DNA from: Mangifera indica
Lineage: Eukaryota; Streptophyta; Magnoliopsida; Sapindales; Anacardiaceae
Direction: 5' to 3'
DNA: 64,000 bases
Assembly (NCBI RefSeq): GCF_011075055.1
Contig: NC_058143.1
Location: forward strand, 10,059,057 to 10,123,056
In this document: positions 44,661-57,240 of the stretch, piece after piece
How positions within the stretch are numbered: position 1 is the first letter of the stretch
Layout: each line of letters begins with the position of its first letter
The notes under the pieces: generated by a model
Told to the model about the DNA's origin: nothing
The model's input: the letters and a program-made list of their open reading frames with translations, nothing else
The model's database searches: none
Translations under genes and position numbers: made by a program

Positions 44661-47579
44661 AGAAATTGTTATAACAAATCATGCTTCTTGTGATGAAAGG
44701 GAGATTATATTATGTAAGAGCAAAGCGCATCGTTCCCCTTGAAGTTTGTCCCGATTATCGTTTTCATCCACTGAATGGAAAACTAGCAAACTCCTACCCA
44801 ATTCTTAACTTTGATAACGGAAATTTAACGATGGAAAGGCAAAAATATTATTTTCCTTTTTTTTTTTAACCTTTTTCTGGGCTCTTGCTCTCTTTCATTC
44901 TCCTTCTCTCTTGATTTTCTTCTTCCTCCTTACATGTTTTTCTTCTGTATCTTTTCTCCTCCTGTCTCCTACCCAATTTGCTTCTCCTTCCTTACTCTCC
45001 TTTCCCTTTTCCTCCTCTCTCTTTTTCTCCTCTCTTTCTTTTCTCTTATTTTCTTCTCTTTCTCTTCCTTGCTTTTCTGTTCTTCCCATTCTCTCCCTTG
45101 CCACCTTTTGATGGCACAATTCGGCCAAGTGGCGACTAGATCATTGTTGCGCAATCGGGGGACACAGTGGCCAGATTGTAGCTAACCCATCTAGAGTAAC
45201 AATATGGGGTCAAACTGATTCAAAATAGGTTTGACTGAGATTTTTTTATTCATTTTTCTTGTAATTTTCCAATTGTTTTTCCTTGATTAATGGATAATAT
45301 ATTTGTTTGATCATAAATGAAATTAGACATTTCTCTACCGTATCCAAAATCACTTGAAGCTTCTACTACATTGGCATCGATTCCAATAGATCATGATCTG
45401 GTAAAAATAATTTGTTATTATCTTCTCATCTCACGTAAAAATTTTTTTACAATAATTTGTAATATATTGGTGAAGATGATCAATGCCATCTAAACTGGTA
45501 CATTTTAAACATGAATTACAGTGTCTGCACACTACTTGTTGAATTACTCTTCTTTTGATCGTTTCATGTATTTGATCGATGTAATCTCATACCATAGGTT
45601 TTAGCTTTCCTTTTTTCCTAATAAGCATTGGGTATCCAACTTTCACTTGTTGGTACTCATATTCCTATTCAACATGCATTGTCAATAATATCATTAATGT
45701 TATAATATTTAAATAGATTGAATTTATTTAAATTTGAGTCTAGTTTTAAAATATTTTGATCAATGAAAAATAATAATTGATTAAAAAAATCGAAACAAAA
45801 ACTAAATCTTAAACACAGATAAATATTAATTACTAATTCAAAGACTTTGAGAATGAGAAATTTATGAGAGAATGTAAGATTGAAAACAATGAAAGATTGA
45901 GAAATTGAAAGCGTTTGTAAGAATTTTGGGAGGGAGGGGGTTATATAAAAAAAAATTAAAGAAATAAATTTAAAAAATACTTAATTTGGCTAGGATAATC
46001 ACTACTAACCAAATGGCTTTTGCGGTGCCAAAGCAACCATAATTAGTATTTTAAATTTGAAAAAAATAATTTATTTTAAAAACTACTATTATAATTTCGA
46101 GTTAAATTAATCTACGACACAACCCAATCAACCCATGGGTCAAGCCATATCTTTTCAGGTTATACCATTTTAACGGGGATTTGAGTCAGGCCTTAGACCC
46201 TTTAACCTTTTACCATGTCTAGGTAGAAAGGTGTATTCTGACTATAGAATTGAATTTGAAAAAGTTCATTCTAGTTAGATTTACAAATTAACACCCTTAG
46301 AAACACCTTTCTGCTGTGTTTCATTATCAGATTTGACTTTGATTATAGAGTAAATTAGTTAAAGGTGCTAAGGTAAATTACTTGTATGCCACTATTTCAA
46401 GTTATATGTCGGTGTTAGGTCTTGGATGGGAGTTTCTTAGTTGTAATTTCCTTGAACCTTCTGTAGGAAATCATCAATGAAGAAGCTGCCTATTTTATTT
46501 TCAAAATTCAAATTTCAAAGGAGTGGGACCTATGGCTACAGGAAAAAGTTAAAAAATTATTGGCCGTTGGATAAATCATTTTCATGGATGGATAAGATTG
46601 CTTTTTCCTTTACTTTTTTGACCAACCCTTCAAATTTTAGTTTCTTTTCTTCTTACTATTTTGTATGGCTATTTATATTGGCTTATAATTGTGGCATGGC
46701 ATGTCTTTAACTTTAAAATAAACTATAAATAGTGATGTACTATGTTTTTTTTTTCACTTTTTAAAAGTATAAATCACACTTATTTAAAATTTAATTTTAT
46801 TAATAAAAAATGGATTCAAATGTAATTGTAGAGACTAAAATGACCATATTACCCTTATTTGTTTAAACATGATATTAATTATTTAAAAACATATAAAATG
46901 ATGAAAATATTATTATTAATTAATTATTTTTTTATTTTATCTCTAACTAATGGAAGAAAAGAGAATGGAAAAGATGGTTTAAAATGGAGAAGACATCGGA
47001 AGGATTCTATCACCACCTAGAAACTAAGTCCTTTAGTTTTATAAGAAAGTGTTGTGTTAAACTAATGACAATATATTAAAATTAAGACAAAGGGGGTGTC
47101 TTTGATAAACTTTTTAAACTTTGAAATTCAAAATGATAAGGTAAAATGGTTAACATGTGATACATTTTTCAAACTTTAGAAGTCTATTTTATTTCAAAAC
47201 AGAGCGATACTATGTAAATAATATTTTATGAAAATATATTTTAAAAAAGAATAATATTATGTATACAATATTTTACATAAATAATTATATATTATTATCT
47301 AATTAGTTAGTATTAAGTTAAATATCAAAATACTATTCGATCTTAAAATTATAGATATTATTTATATGCATAATTTTAATATTAAAAATAAAAATTGAAA
47401 TGGTCAAACTCATGATATATTTGGAAATATTAAGGATACTCTATTAAAGAGTCCTATTTTTCTTGATTTTTGTGTATGGGGTGATAAATAAATATTAAGT
47501 TGAAGTTGAAATCCAATGCATAGGGTAATTATTAACCAAAAAAAAATTATAGGCATAATTTTTATATATAAATTATGAC
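44661..47579. other. Intergenic, with a 240-bp polypyrimidine tract
   Basis: From about 44880 to 45110 the plus strand is nearly all C and T, giving spurious serine/leucine-rich frames on one strand and Arg/Glu/Lys-rich ones on the other. The 44720-44760 segment ('GTTCCCCTTGAAGTTTGTCCC') looks like the end of a small DNA element. A frame at 46477-46710 has no recognised product. Degraded inverted-repeat remnants occur around 47205-47390. Confidence 0.4.
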
Positions 47580-47587
47580 ATCTCATT

Positions 47588-48521
47588 TAGGGATGGCAAT
47601 TTGGACCCGACTTTAGGGGTCCCGACCCTAACGGAGAGGGGATTCTCCGATAAAAACGGGAAAAGAGGCAGGGATGGGGACGAAAAAAATCCTCATAATC
47701 AGGGACGGGGATACATATGTCCCCGCCCCGCCCCTCCCCACCCCTCCCCACCCCCTAAATCTAATATCTAATATATTAATATAATAATTTTTAAACTATT
47801 AAATTCTATAAATTTTTATATTATGATTTATTAAAACTATAACTTTAATTTTACTCATTTTTGAATTATCAATTATCAGCTTTTACTAATTTCTGAACTA
47901 TTAATCTAATATATTAAAAAAACCTCAGAATCTCATTATCATAAAATGCAAATGCACCAAATTAATCATATTTCAATTTCAAAACTTAGTCAGTCAATCC
48001 ACCAGGTTTTACACAAAAAAAAAAAAAAACAAATTATAAACTTGATAAAATCAATTGAAGTGAATGAAAAGTGTTAAATTTAATGTTATTATAAAATTAC
48101 CCTAAATCACATACATGAAGAGCTACTAATGAAGAGATTGATTATTGCATATTGTTAGATTTTATGAAAACTTTGTATTTGAATTAAAATAACAATGAAT
48201 ATTTTGTAGCTCTTGTAGCAAGTGATATTTTGGGAGAATATAATTTATTTTATTTATTGAAATACATAAAGGAATTAAAATTTATATTTGCGGGTATGGA
48301 GAGGGGATTTTTCCCAGTGGGGACAGGGCGAGGATGGGGAGGGGATGGGGAGGGGATTTTTTCCCGCGGGGACAGGGAGGGGATTTTCTTTTACGGGGAG
48401 AGGATGGAGATTCTTTGTTATCCCCGTAACGGGGATGAGGCGGGACAGGGATTGATATCCCCTACGGTGATGGGGACGGGGATTGAGATCCCCTCCCCAC
48501 CCCTCCCCATTGTCATCCCTA
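47588..48521. mobile_element. Non-autonomous hAT-type element with G-tract arms, 934 bp
   Basis: ATCTCATT at 47580-47587 and at 48522-48529 is a perfect 8-bp target duplication. The ends are 'TAGGGATGGCAA' and, inverted, 'TAGGGATGACAA'. The left arm ends in C-rich blocks (47721-47756); the right arm (48290-48512) is a series of 'GGGGATGGGGAGGGGAT'-like units. The AT-rich core is non-coding. It is the same family as 28399-29021, inserted in the opposite orientation. Confidence 0.92.
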
Positions 48522-48529
48522 ATCTCATT

Positions 48530-49080
48530 ATATAATTTAATATTGATTTATATTTAATTTTAAATTTTTTAATAATACAATGATATATTATTATTTATAT
48601 ATAAAATTTTTTACAAAAGTTATCATAATTTTACATATAATATTACTCAATTATTAATACTAGATTGGGGATCTCTTGAGACTCTTGAAATTGATACTTG
48701 GGAATCTATAAATACCAAAGTATTAAAAACATTGTCTATTTATAGATTAAAATTAAATTTTAATGAAATATCTCAATATAATATATTATTGAGATGTATT
48801 ATGTACATAAAAAATGTATATAATTTATATACAAATAATATATACAATTTAGTAAATAAATAATAATATATCGTTATATAATTTGACTGTTTTAAATTAG
48901 AGATAAAAAAATTTAATCATATAGTAATATGTCTTATTTGTGCATAAAATTGTGCATATTATTTATAAACAAAGTTTTATTGTATGTTATTTATGTAACA
49001 AAGCTATGCATAGTTGTAATGAATATCAATATAGGTGCTAATAATAATATGTTATTATATAATTAAAATTTTGACTTAAG
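48530..49080. other. AT-rich miniature-element remnants
   Basis: Segments 48540-48660 and 48785-48990 contain partly complementary arms with 'ATAATATTACT', 'AATATGTC' and 'TTATATAATTT' words. They look like decayed copies of the 29054/44481 type. Ends are not clear. No gene. Confidence 0.4.
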
Positions 49081-49099
49081 AATAGGCTAGAAGACTTGT

Positions 49100-49930
49100 T
49101 CCCACCCAAGGTTTGTTGAATCCTCAAAGTAGTACCCACTAAATATTGAAAACTCAAACTCTCACTTATGAGTAGTTAAAATTAATAAAATTAGTTAAAT
49201 TTAAAGGTATAATTGTCATTTAACCTTTAATATTAAAAACAAATTTATCACATTTTCTCACCTTAGGTTTAAAAATTAACAATTTTCTTTCACCCAAAGT
49301 TTTAAAAAGTAATAATTTCACCCTTAGAGTTTATTTTTCTTTCTCACAATTTTCAACCACAAGAACTGGCTCCATTGCTTGTTTTCTCTGACACTTTTTC
49401 TCCCTATTGGTTGTCTCTCCCTCTTTAATAATCTCTCACTCCTCCAAATCGAATGTTCTCGCAAAGAGAGCATCAAAGAAGCAAATATATTTTATGCCTT
49501 CTATCACGTTCATTGACCAATCTATCATAGAGATCTACCTTCCGTTGCATGAATCAAACTCACAAATTTGTCTTCTGTCATGCAACAGTAGAAGTCATGA
49601 ATAATTCATGCAATGCAAATGAGTGACACAAACAATCTGGAGGAGAGAGAGATCGTTAGGAAGGGAGAGAGCGCCAAGAGGGAGAGAGAGCACTAGTGGT
49701 TGGAAATTCTAGGGAAAAAAATAAACCCCAAGGGTGAAATAGTCACTTTTCAAAACTTTGGTAAGAGAATTGTTAATTTTTAAATCTAAGATGAAAAATG
49801 AGGTAAAAATTTATTTTTAAATATTAAAGGTTAAATGACAATTATACGTTTAATTTTAATTGACTGTTAATTTTAACTGCTCACAATTTTAATTGACTAT
49901 TAATTTTGGGATTCAATAAACCTTAGGCGA
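49100..49930. mobile_element. Element with long inverted arms, about 0.83 kb
   Basis: Left (about 49112-49345) and right (about 49705-49930) are inverted copies over roughly 230 bp. Paired landmarks read the same on opposite strands: 'AAGGTTTGTTGAATCC' with 'AAGGTTTATTGAATCC', 'AATTGTCATTTAACCTTT' in both, and 'AAAAATTAACAATT' in both. Such long terminal arms are typical of Mutator-like or foldback elements. The 350-bp centre is CT-rich then GA-rich and encodes nothing recognisable. The target duplication was not found. Confidence 0.72.
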
Positions 49931-51249
49931 TATAATAATAATACGTCTCAAGGGGTGATTTGGGTAGTAGATGGGTGTGAGTGTCCAATGACATATCATT
50001 GTCACTAATAATAAGTTTATATAGCATTGTACTTTATTTATAAATATAGATAACAATGCGAATATATAATAATATCAATTATTCATATAGTAATTAAATT
50101 ATCAATTTTGAAATAATATAATTAAATCATCAAATAATATTATATATATATTTTTTTTAAAAATAATTTGGATACATATATAATGTATTATAATATAATT
50201 GAGTGTTATTTAATTTTCAATTCAAAATCATTTATCATATAATGATATATTATATGTATATCTAATTATGTATTAAATATATATATATAGTTTTATAGTT
50301 AAAACATCATCCTATGCTCAAAATTAATAATAATACTATATACATAACTTTTGTATACAATTAATGATATGTCACTATATAATTGAGTATTGTTTTATCT
50401 TTAATTTTTAACTGTTTAATCAAATAATAACACGTGATTATTTATACATAAAATTATAAATATAACACTACTAAAAAATTAAAAAGCCCAGATGATGGGC
50501 CAAGAATAAAAGCCTACAGTTTGAAAATTAAATTGAGAGATATTGAATATTTTACCCTTTTTTTAAACCGTATATACATATAAACTACTCATCTCAAACC
50601 CTAAACAAAAATACCACAATAGTAATCTCTCTCTTTTTCCTTAGCCTTCCAACAAGAGAAGGAACCTTTACAATATGAAAAAAAAAAATCTTTAACAGAT
50701 AAGACACCTATGATTAAATAGTAAAACCCGTAAGAGAAATTTAAAGAAAGAAATCGCTAGCTATTATAAAATATTTAACTTGGACACAAGAGAGGGAGAG
50801 ATGAAAATTGCCAAATGTTTTTAGAAAATTCGCATTTGTTACAAAGATTTCACAACAAAATCATCCACATTCTGGTTAGTTTTGATTCAAGCTCTTATGC
50901 TATATGTTTTCTTGTTTAACAATTGAAAATCAAATAATGTATAGTAGATTCATGTTTATGACTTCATGTGAAATATAATTTTATTGTAATTTCATATTAT
51001 TAGATTGTTTAATGTTATAATTTTATGTTGTTGTATTGTTTGATGTTGTTATAATGTTGTTTAATGTTGTATTGATTGTTAAAAATATGAAAATCTAAGT
51101 CCGGATAAAAATCAAATGAAGAATAAGTTGGAGGAAAGCTAGGGGTTGGCATCACTACCAAACCTTGGCTTTCTACCAACCTCTCTAGTTCCACATGTAA
51201 AAAGCAGTTTAAATACAGGTGTTTTTATGTTAGATTTATTTTAAGTCAG
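49931..51249. other. AT-rich region with miniature-element remnants
   Basis: The segment 50325-50470 has ends 'AATAATACTATATACATAA' and, inverted, 'TAGTAGTGTTATATTTATA', resembling the 29054 family. Another decayed copy spans about 50030-50290. From about 50500 the 5' part of the Mutator-like region probably begins, but its terminal repeat could not be identified. Confidence 0.4.
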
Positions 51250-53480
51250 GATGAAAAAAATTGCATTTAAGATTTGTTATGAAAGGGCAATGGATTTCAG
51301 GTGATGATAATGCAATGAGATATGTTAGTGAGACTGAGAGAGAGATGTGTATTGACACAAGTGTTAATTTTGAAGGATTCATAGTGAGAATAAGCTATCG
51401 TCTAAGACTCGATCAAAGTCAATCAAATATGCACATATTTATGCTAAGTGATGTAGCCCAATGGAGATTGTAGAAGATGATCATCTAGAGTATTTGATGG
51501 TTTAAGTAAGAAGTTTACAAGGATCGACCATGCTCTATGTTATTGAGAGTCCAATTGACAGAAGGAACAATCAACAAGCTAAAAATGTTCATGAGGAAAA
51601 AATAGAGGATCATCCGACAAACAAATGAGCACAATCGCAAAGTTTCCAAGAGTTTGATGAGAATTATAATGATGATAATAATGACTATAACATGGATGAA
51701 GATTATAAAGTAGAGGGTAATGAGGATGATGACGATAATGATGAATTCTCGAGGTTTGATAAGCACATGTACGGTGTTCTAAGCTAAGTCGTTAGCAAAA
51801 ATTAAAGTCATGCTTGAAATGAGGGGGTCAAATATAGCACGAGACGTCATGACTTTATAAATATTGAAGCTTATCCAAGTCATATCCATAATCCAAATTT
51901 GCTTCAATAGGTTCTTAAGTTTGTTGTTGATGTTGAGAATGCAAGTATTAATAATCGGGTGACACAAAAAGACAACCATTTGCAAGTCATAAGTTTTTAT
52001 AATTTGAAAGCAAAATTGAAAACATTATTTTGAATATATGCATTAGAGACAGGAATTCAATAGAAAGTTGGTCACTCTGATAATATATGGTATAAGATTA
52101 AGTGCATACATCCACAATGTAAATGGCGAGTACGAGCAATGAGAAAGGAAGATGAAAACTATTAGGTGTTACAATGTATGGACGAGACACACACTTGTCT
52201 ATGGGATCAAATATTGTCACACCATAAACAAGTTGGTACAGTCATTGGGAAACATACTTAAATCAACATTTGTGGTTGATCACATTTATTGATTGAAGAA
52301 AATTATTTCAAATTGGCAGACAGGTACAAAATTGACATTGCTTACACGCAAGCATGACGTGCCAAAACATATACACTAAATGCATTATGAGGATCTCCCG
52401 AAGAGTCTTTCATGTTATTATGCTAGTGTTATCATAATTTGGAGATTAAGAATCCAAAAACTATAACACGTATTGATATCGATCTAGAAAATAGGTTCAA
52501 ATTTTTCTTCATGTATATGGGTTGTTTAATAAAAAGGTTCCAACAATTTTATCGTTGATGATATGCATTGATGCTTCACACTTTAGGGAAATTATTTTGG
52601 GTCTCTTTTCATTGTTGTTGTGAAGGATGCTAATAATTAAATTTGTCTATTGGTATTTGGTATTGGGTATAAGGAAGGAATCGATACGTGGACTCCCTTT
52701 TTGACATACCTACGCATATGCATTGGTGATTTGCCAAATTTGGCCATTATTTTTTATCACCATCATCCAATAATTACGTTAGTGGCGAATGTATTGGCTT
52801 ATGTCTATCGTGAGTTTTGTAATTACCATATAAAGGATAACATGCGTACATAGTTAAAAAAAACTAAACATATTGAAAGATTATTTTGGAAAGCTAATAA
52901 GGCATATTGCCTCAAGGACTTCTAAGCTACCATAAGTAAAATTACTCAAGTAAATCCCACTGCGATAATCTATTTAATTGACATTTGGGTATGAAAGATA
53001 AGCTCGTGCCCACTTTAGAAGATGGTGCTATAATAGCATGATGACCAATATTGTTGAGTCCTTTAATACTTTGATACAAACTGCTTGCGTTTTGCCTACC
53101 ACCATATTAGTTGAGTTTCTAAAGAGCACAATGCAACATTGGTTTTTCAGTAGGCGAAATATGACTGGTATGCATGACTAAAATTGGTTTGATGTTATTT
53201 TTTTCATTGTATGTATTAGTTGTTTTTACATGTCAGAAATCTCACTGGTTAACATCATGGGCTGAGGACACTCTTTTTAGACATGTGCTCAAATCTGGCA
53301 ATATGATGGTTAAACCAATTAACATGCAACAATACGAAGTTTATGATTCATTAAAGCAAGTGTTCATCATGAATATTCTATATCAAACTTGTGATTGTGG
53401 AAAATTTCTACTTTCCTAGATTTCATATACACACGTCACAACTATTGCAAAAGACAATAACCTTTTTGATTGTGTAAGAT
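51250..53480 (+). pseudogene. Mutator-like transposase (MURA type) pseudogene
   Basis: An N-terminal domain is open at 51261-51470 ('GQWISGDDNAMRYVSET'), followed by an Asp/Glu-rich linker. The MuDR zinc region is near 52105-52150 ('CIHPQCKWRVRAMRKEDE'). The transposase core lies near 52565-52850, including 'FGIGYKEGIDTWTPFLTYLR' and 'FCNYHIKDNMR'. The typical 'MTNIVESFNTLI' segment is at about 53040. A SWIM-type 'CDCGKF' is near 53390-53406. More than ten stops and several frameshifts break it. It is one half of a Mutator-like element together with the minus-strand protease gene that follows. Confidence 0.8.
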
Positions 53481-54194
53481 AGGTCAGTGTATATTACTCG
53501 ACGGATTTTTCATGAGAGGTATATAGAGAAAATATTAATCCATCGAGGGACTAATCAACTTGAGCACTATTAAATTTGCATGCGATTTATCCTCCAGTGA
53601 TAAAACAATGACAGTCTGATCATCTTTACAACCATGCAAAAAGATGAGGTTGTCGTAGTCATGATGCAGCCCATATGGCTGAATAAATTATCATGGTTAA
53701 TTTTCTTTATTATTTGATAATATAATTTTAAGTGTATATATTGCATGTTTAATTTATCTATTGGGTTTTGTCCAAATTTTAATGTACTAATTTTTTATTT
53801 TTAGGTTTTTACATGTACGTGATGACAGTGGCTCAAAATAACAAAATAAAATTATCATGACATTTATTTATTATTGTTCATTTTGTGTATATATTGGATT
53901 CCATTGTATCACACACCATTCATTTTGTATTAACATATTTTCTTAATTTATTTCACTTCATAAATAAGCATTAAGAAATAATCAAAAGGAAGTTATGATA
54001 GAAAATGTAAATACATCACTGATATAATAATAAAATGAAATCCAATTGTATGCATGCCCACCCACACCTTAAGTGAAATCCTTGAAACCTTTATTTTGAC
54101 AATCCAATTGAATTTAATAAATACAATCAATTAAGTGAAATATGAAAACAAATAAACAAACTTTAAACCTTAAATACTTACTAAGGGCCCTCCC

Positions 54195-57100
54195 TTAGAA
54201 TATGTTCGTGGTCATGCATTTTCCTAGCTTTCTAAAATGTTTGGATATAAAGTTAAATGGACAATCTTGGGAAAAATATTCTATAAACATAAGCAAAAAA
54301 ATGTCACAGTCTCCGCTTGCTACATCTTGTTTGGGCACATCACAAACCCACTTGTATTGTAACGTTGGTGGAGTCTCTAGCGGTTGGATTCCCTTTAATA
54401 AACAAAAGTTGCTTGCCTTCATTAGGTAAGTTAGTGTCCTATATGACATCATCAACTTCTTCATTCTCTCTAAGTTGGTGGTATATTTGATGGAGTCATA
54501 TACATACAACTTTTAGTTATTAATATCCAATACATCACACACCCAATGTTAGTTATCAAAGTAGATGGGAATGAATACCTACCAACCAATAAAAAGGAAT
54601 AAGTACAATTATCCCTAAACAACTTACATTTGTACACCACCTTGTTAACACTACTCTATGGCTAAATGCATTCACTAGGTTGTACATATAAGACGTCATT
54701 AATTTGATCTAGGAAAAATAAGGGCCAGTTCATATTTGCATCCAAATGTTTGAACTCGTTATAACATTGTGAGAGATGTGCAACGAACTACGATGTAATA
54801 GTAATCCAATTACTATCTGGAAAAAATTTATGGAGCATTACCATAAAAGCTTTTATGTGTTATGTACGCAAATAACTTAGACCATAAGTTAAAAGTGATA
54901 TCCAATATGAATGAAGACAAAGAATGATGCATACTATGTTTTCCAACCATTGCTCTTGAGTTACAATTTGGGTTTACCAAGGTTTGCTCACATTGGCTAT
55001 CATTCTGTTCAGTCCCTTGAGGAAGACATGCCAGTTGTCATTATTTAAAGCACTGTAGTACTACAATAAGAATTCTGAGTAATCTTCAGCTAATTGCGAG
55101 TCCATAAGACACTCCTTAGGTACAGATTGTTTGTTCTTTCGCATCTTCATTAGATCTGTGAAAAAACTTACCAACTATTTTCCTTTTCGCAACACACGAC
55201 CAAATGTTGATACTTTTTTGGCAGTTGACCACTTTTTAATAGTTGTCGGTGGGTTCTCTTTTTATTGTTGCACATTATCGTTTGATGAGTTATCCAACAA
55301 AAAAAATTATGATTGTCATTATTCTATAACACAACTAATTGAAATAATAAAAAAAAAGTATAATGGATAATAACTTGTAATGATCCTAATGCCTAAACAT
55401 ACGAATCCTCAAGTCTCGTAATTCAATGCTTTAAAGAGGATTGGAGTCCTTGCATCTCCCTACAAAGTTTCGATGCCTATTGTTGCCACTGCTCTTGCAT
55501 CTCCCCACAAAACATCGATGTCTGTTGTTGCCACTACTCTTGCATCTCCTCATAAAGCATCGATGTTTTCCTCTACATCTATTTACTAATCATCGATGCA
55601 TGTTGCTCTCACTCGACATACATTGCAGCTTACTGCATCTAAGAGCTAATGACTCTTGTATACTCTATTAAGAGTTGTTGAAGTCTGTCATGTGATACAC
55701 TACTATACAAAGTCCCATAAATTGAGGGTCTTTACGGGGAAGACCCTCTAATACTCTCAAGGATGTGAGGCGTGAGAGGTACCATAGAGGGGATACATGT
55801 ATATTATAAGAGGCCCTCCATAACTCTCAGAGTACATTGTATGGGAGGATAACACTCATGGAAGATATGCCTGCCTACTATGAAAAATGCTAAAGATAGC
55901 GGGTCGGGGCTCTCATGATGAGGATTTATGTACAAAAGTTGTAGAGACCTAAAGATTGGCCACTTGGTAGGGGAAACCTATGCCAAGGGATGTCATAGGG
56001 ACATGGGAGAGTTAAGACCTAGCAATTAGGGACCGCAAAGACCTACTAAGGTTTCCCTAAAAGCAGCAAGACGAATCGACAAGGTATCATTATCATCGTT
56101 CGAATCAATAAACTCATCATTTAATGATGCCTGTGGTACCTATTCTTCATAAACTCCAAAACCTGTATGTAGCACTCAGAGTTGCATTTAATCTTAGTCG
56201 AACACAATGCAGTTGTAATCTTTTCTTAGAACATTAAAGAAATTTATAAAAATTAATGAAATGAAAGATGAAACAATAAAATATAAATCTACTAATAAGC
56301 AAATTACTGGAGGAGCATCCTAAAGTATTGATATGTCATTCTAGGTCGGTAGTATAATTATCTTCCACTTCAGCATACGAGAGACCTAATCATTTGCTTC
56401 TAAATAGACATAATACGATAGATTGTGAATTGTCTCACAAATTCAATACTACATAATGTACAACATTTATTGTTAGTATTTATAATTGGCGGTATAAATG
56501 TTAACTTCATCCATTATGCGGTACTTATCTAGAAAGCAATCAAGTATCCCAAAACATTGTATCTAAGCAATGAGAGCGGAGTCATGCAAGGCGGATAGTT
56601 TTGTACATAATACTGATATCTATTATGTATATCCTTCCGCATTGAATCAACTATTTTTTTCCATGTCACCGTCCCTCATAGGTACCAACTAAATGCATCT
56701 AAATTGTCGGTTAAATGCAAAAAACAATTGGGCATCTTTGTTCTATTGTTCGCCTTTAATAGTTTCGTAAATGCAAAAAACAATACTGTGAACTTCACAA
56801 TGTCCTCGTCACTGTCTTACCAAATTTGATCGCTAACTGTTTGCTTGATCTCCTTATAAGATAACAACTTGTTAATACACGAGAAGTATTCATCTCTCAA
56901 TCAAGGCATCCCCGTACAATAAACATAGTTGGACACTTTGTGTCCTCCCTGAATATTAAACTAATGACTAGCGCAAACTTAACAAGGTTGAATTGAAACT
57001 TAAGACCTTTTAATCTGAGCCACTTTTCTCTCATTGGGTTCCCATAGTTAATCATACGAAGTAACATCGCATGCATTAAAACAACACTAAATCTTAGCTC

Positions 57101-57240
57101 CACCAAATCTAATAAGTGTATGAAACAGGTTGTCTGAAAAATAGCTCTCTGAGTAAACATTAGTTTGTTCCTACTTATAGTCATAGTTTCTATCTTTGTT
57201 TGAAGTGACATATGCACTTGGAATCCGTATGCCTCATGGA
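54195..57240 (-). pseudogene. DUF1985 plus Ulp1-like (C48) protease pseudogene
   Basis: Reading the minus strand, 57217-56897 is a DUF1985-type domain ('FIHLLDLVELRFSVVLMHAM', then 'FNLVKFALVISLIF'). A variable middle with a 45-bp tandem repeat follows, then an Ulp1-like catalytic domain. 'HWVCDVLDINN' near 54553-54520 supplies the His and Asp, and 'PKQDVASGDCDIFLLMFIEY' within 54509-54195 supplies the Gln and the Cys. Stops break the frame, including one just before the His. This domain pair is well known inside plant Mutator-like elements that carry ULP-like genes. In active relatives these would be SUMO-protease-like enzymes; this copy cannot be made intact. Confidence 0.75.
55448..55620. 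repeat. 45-bp tandem repeat, about 3.5 copies
   Basis: Units begin 'CTTGCATCTCC' at about 55448, 55493 and 55538. Each has 'TCGATG' and 'GTTGCCACT'-like parts, followed by a partial unit near 55585. Because the period is a multiple of three, all frames stay open and would encode a 15-residue repeat. The block lies within the span of the minus-strand protease pseudogene. Confidence 0.85.

Noticed and set aside
44895..45185. Overlapping frames on both strands (Ser/Leu-rich and Arg/Glu/Lys-rich)
   Set aside because: Both come from one polypyrimidine tract; no conserved motif.
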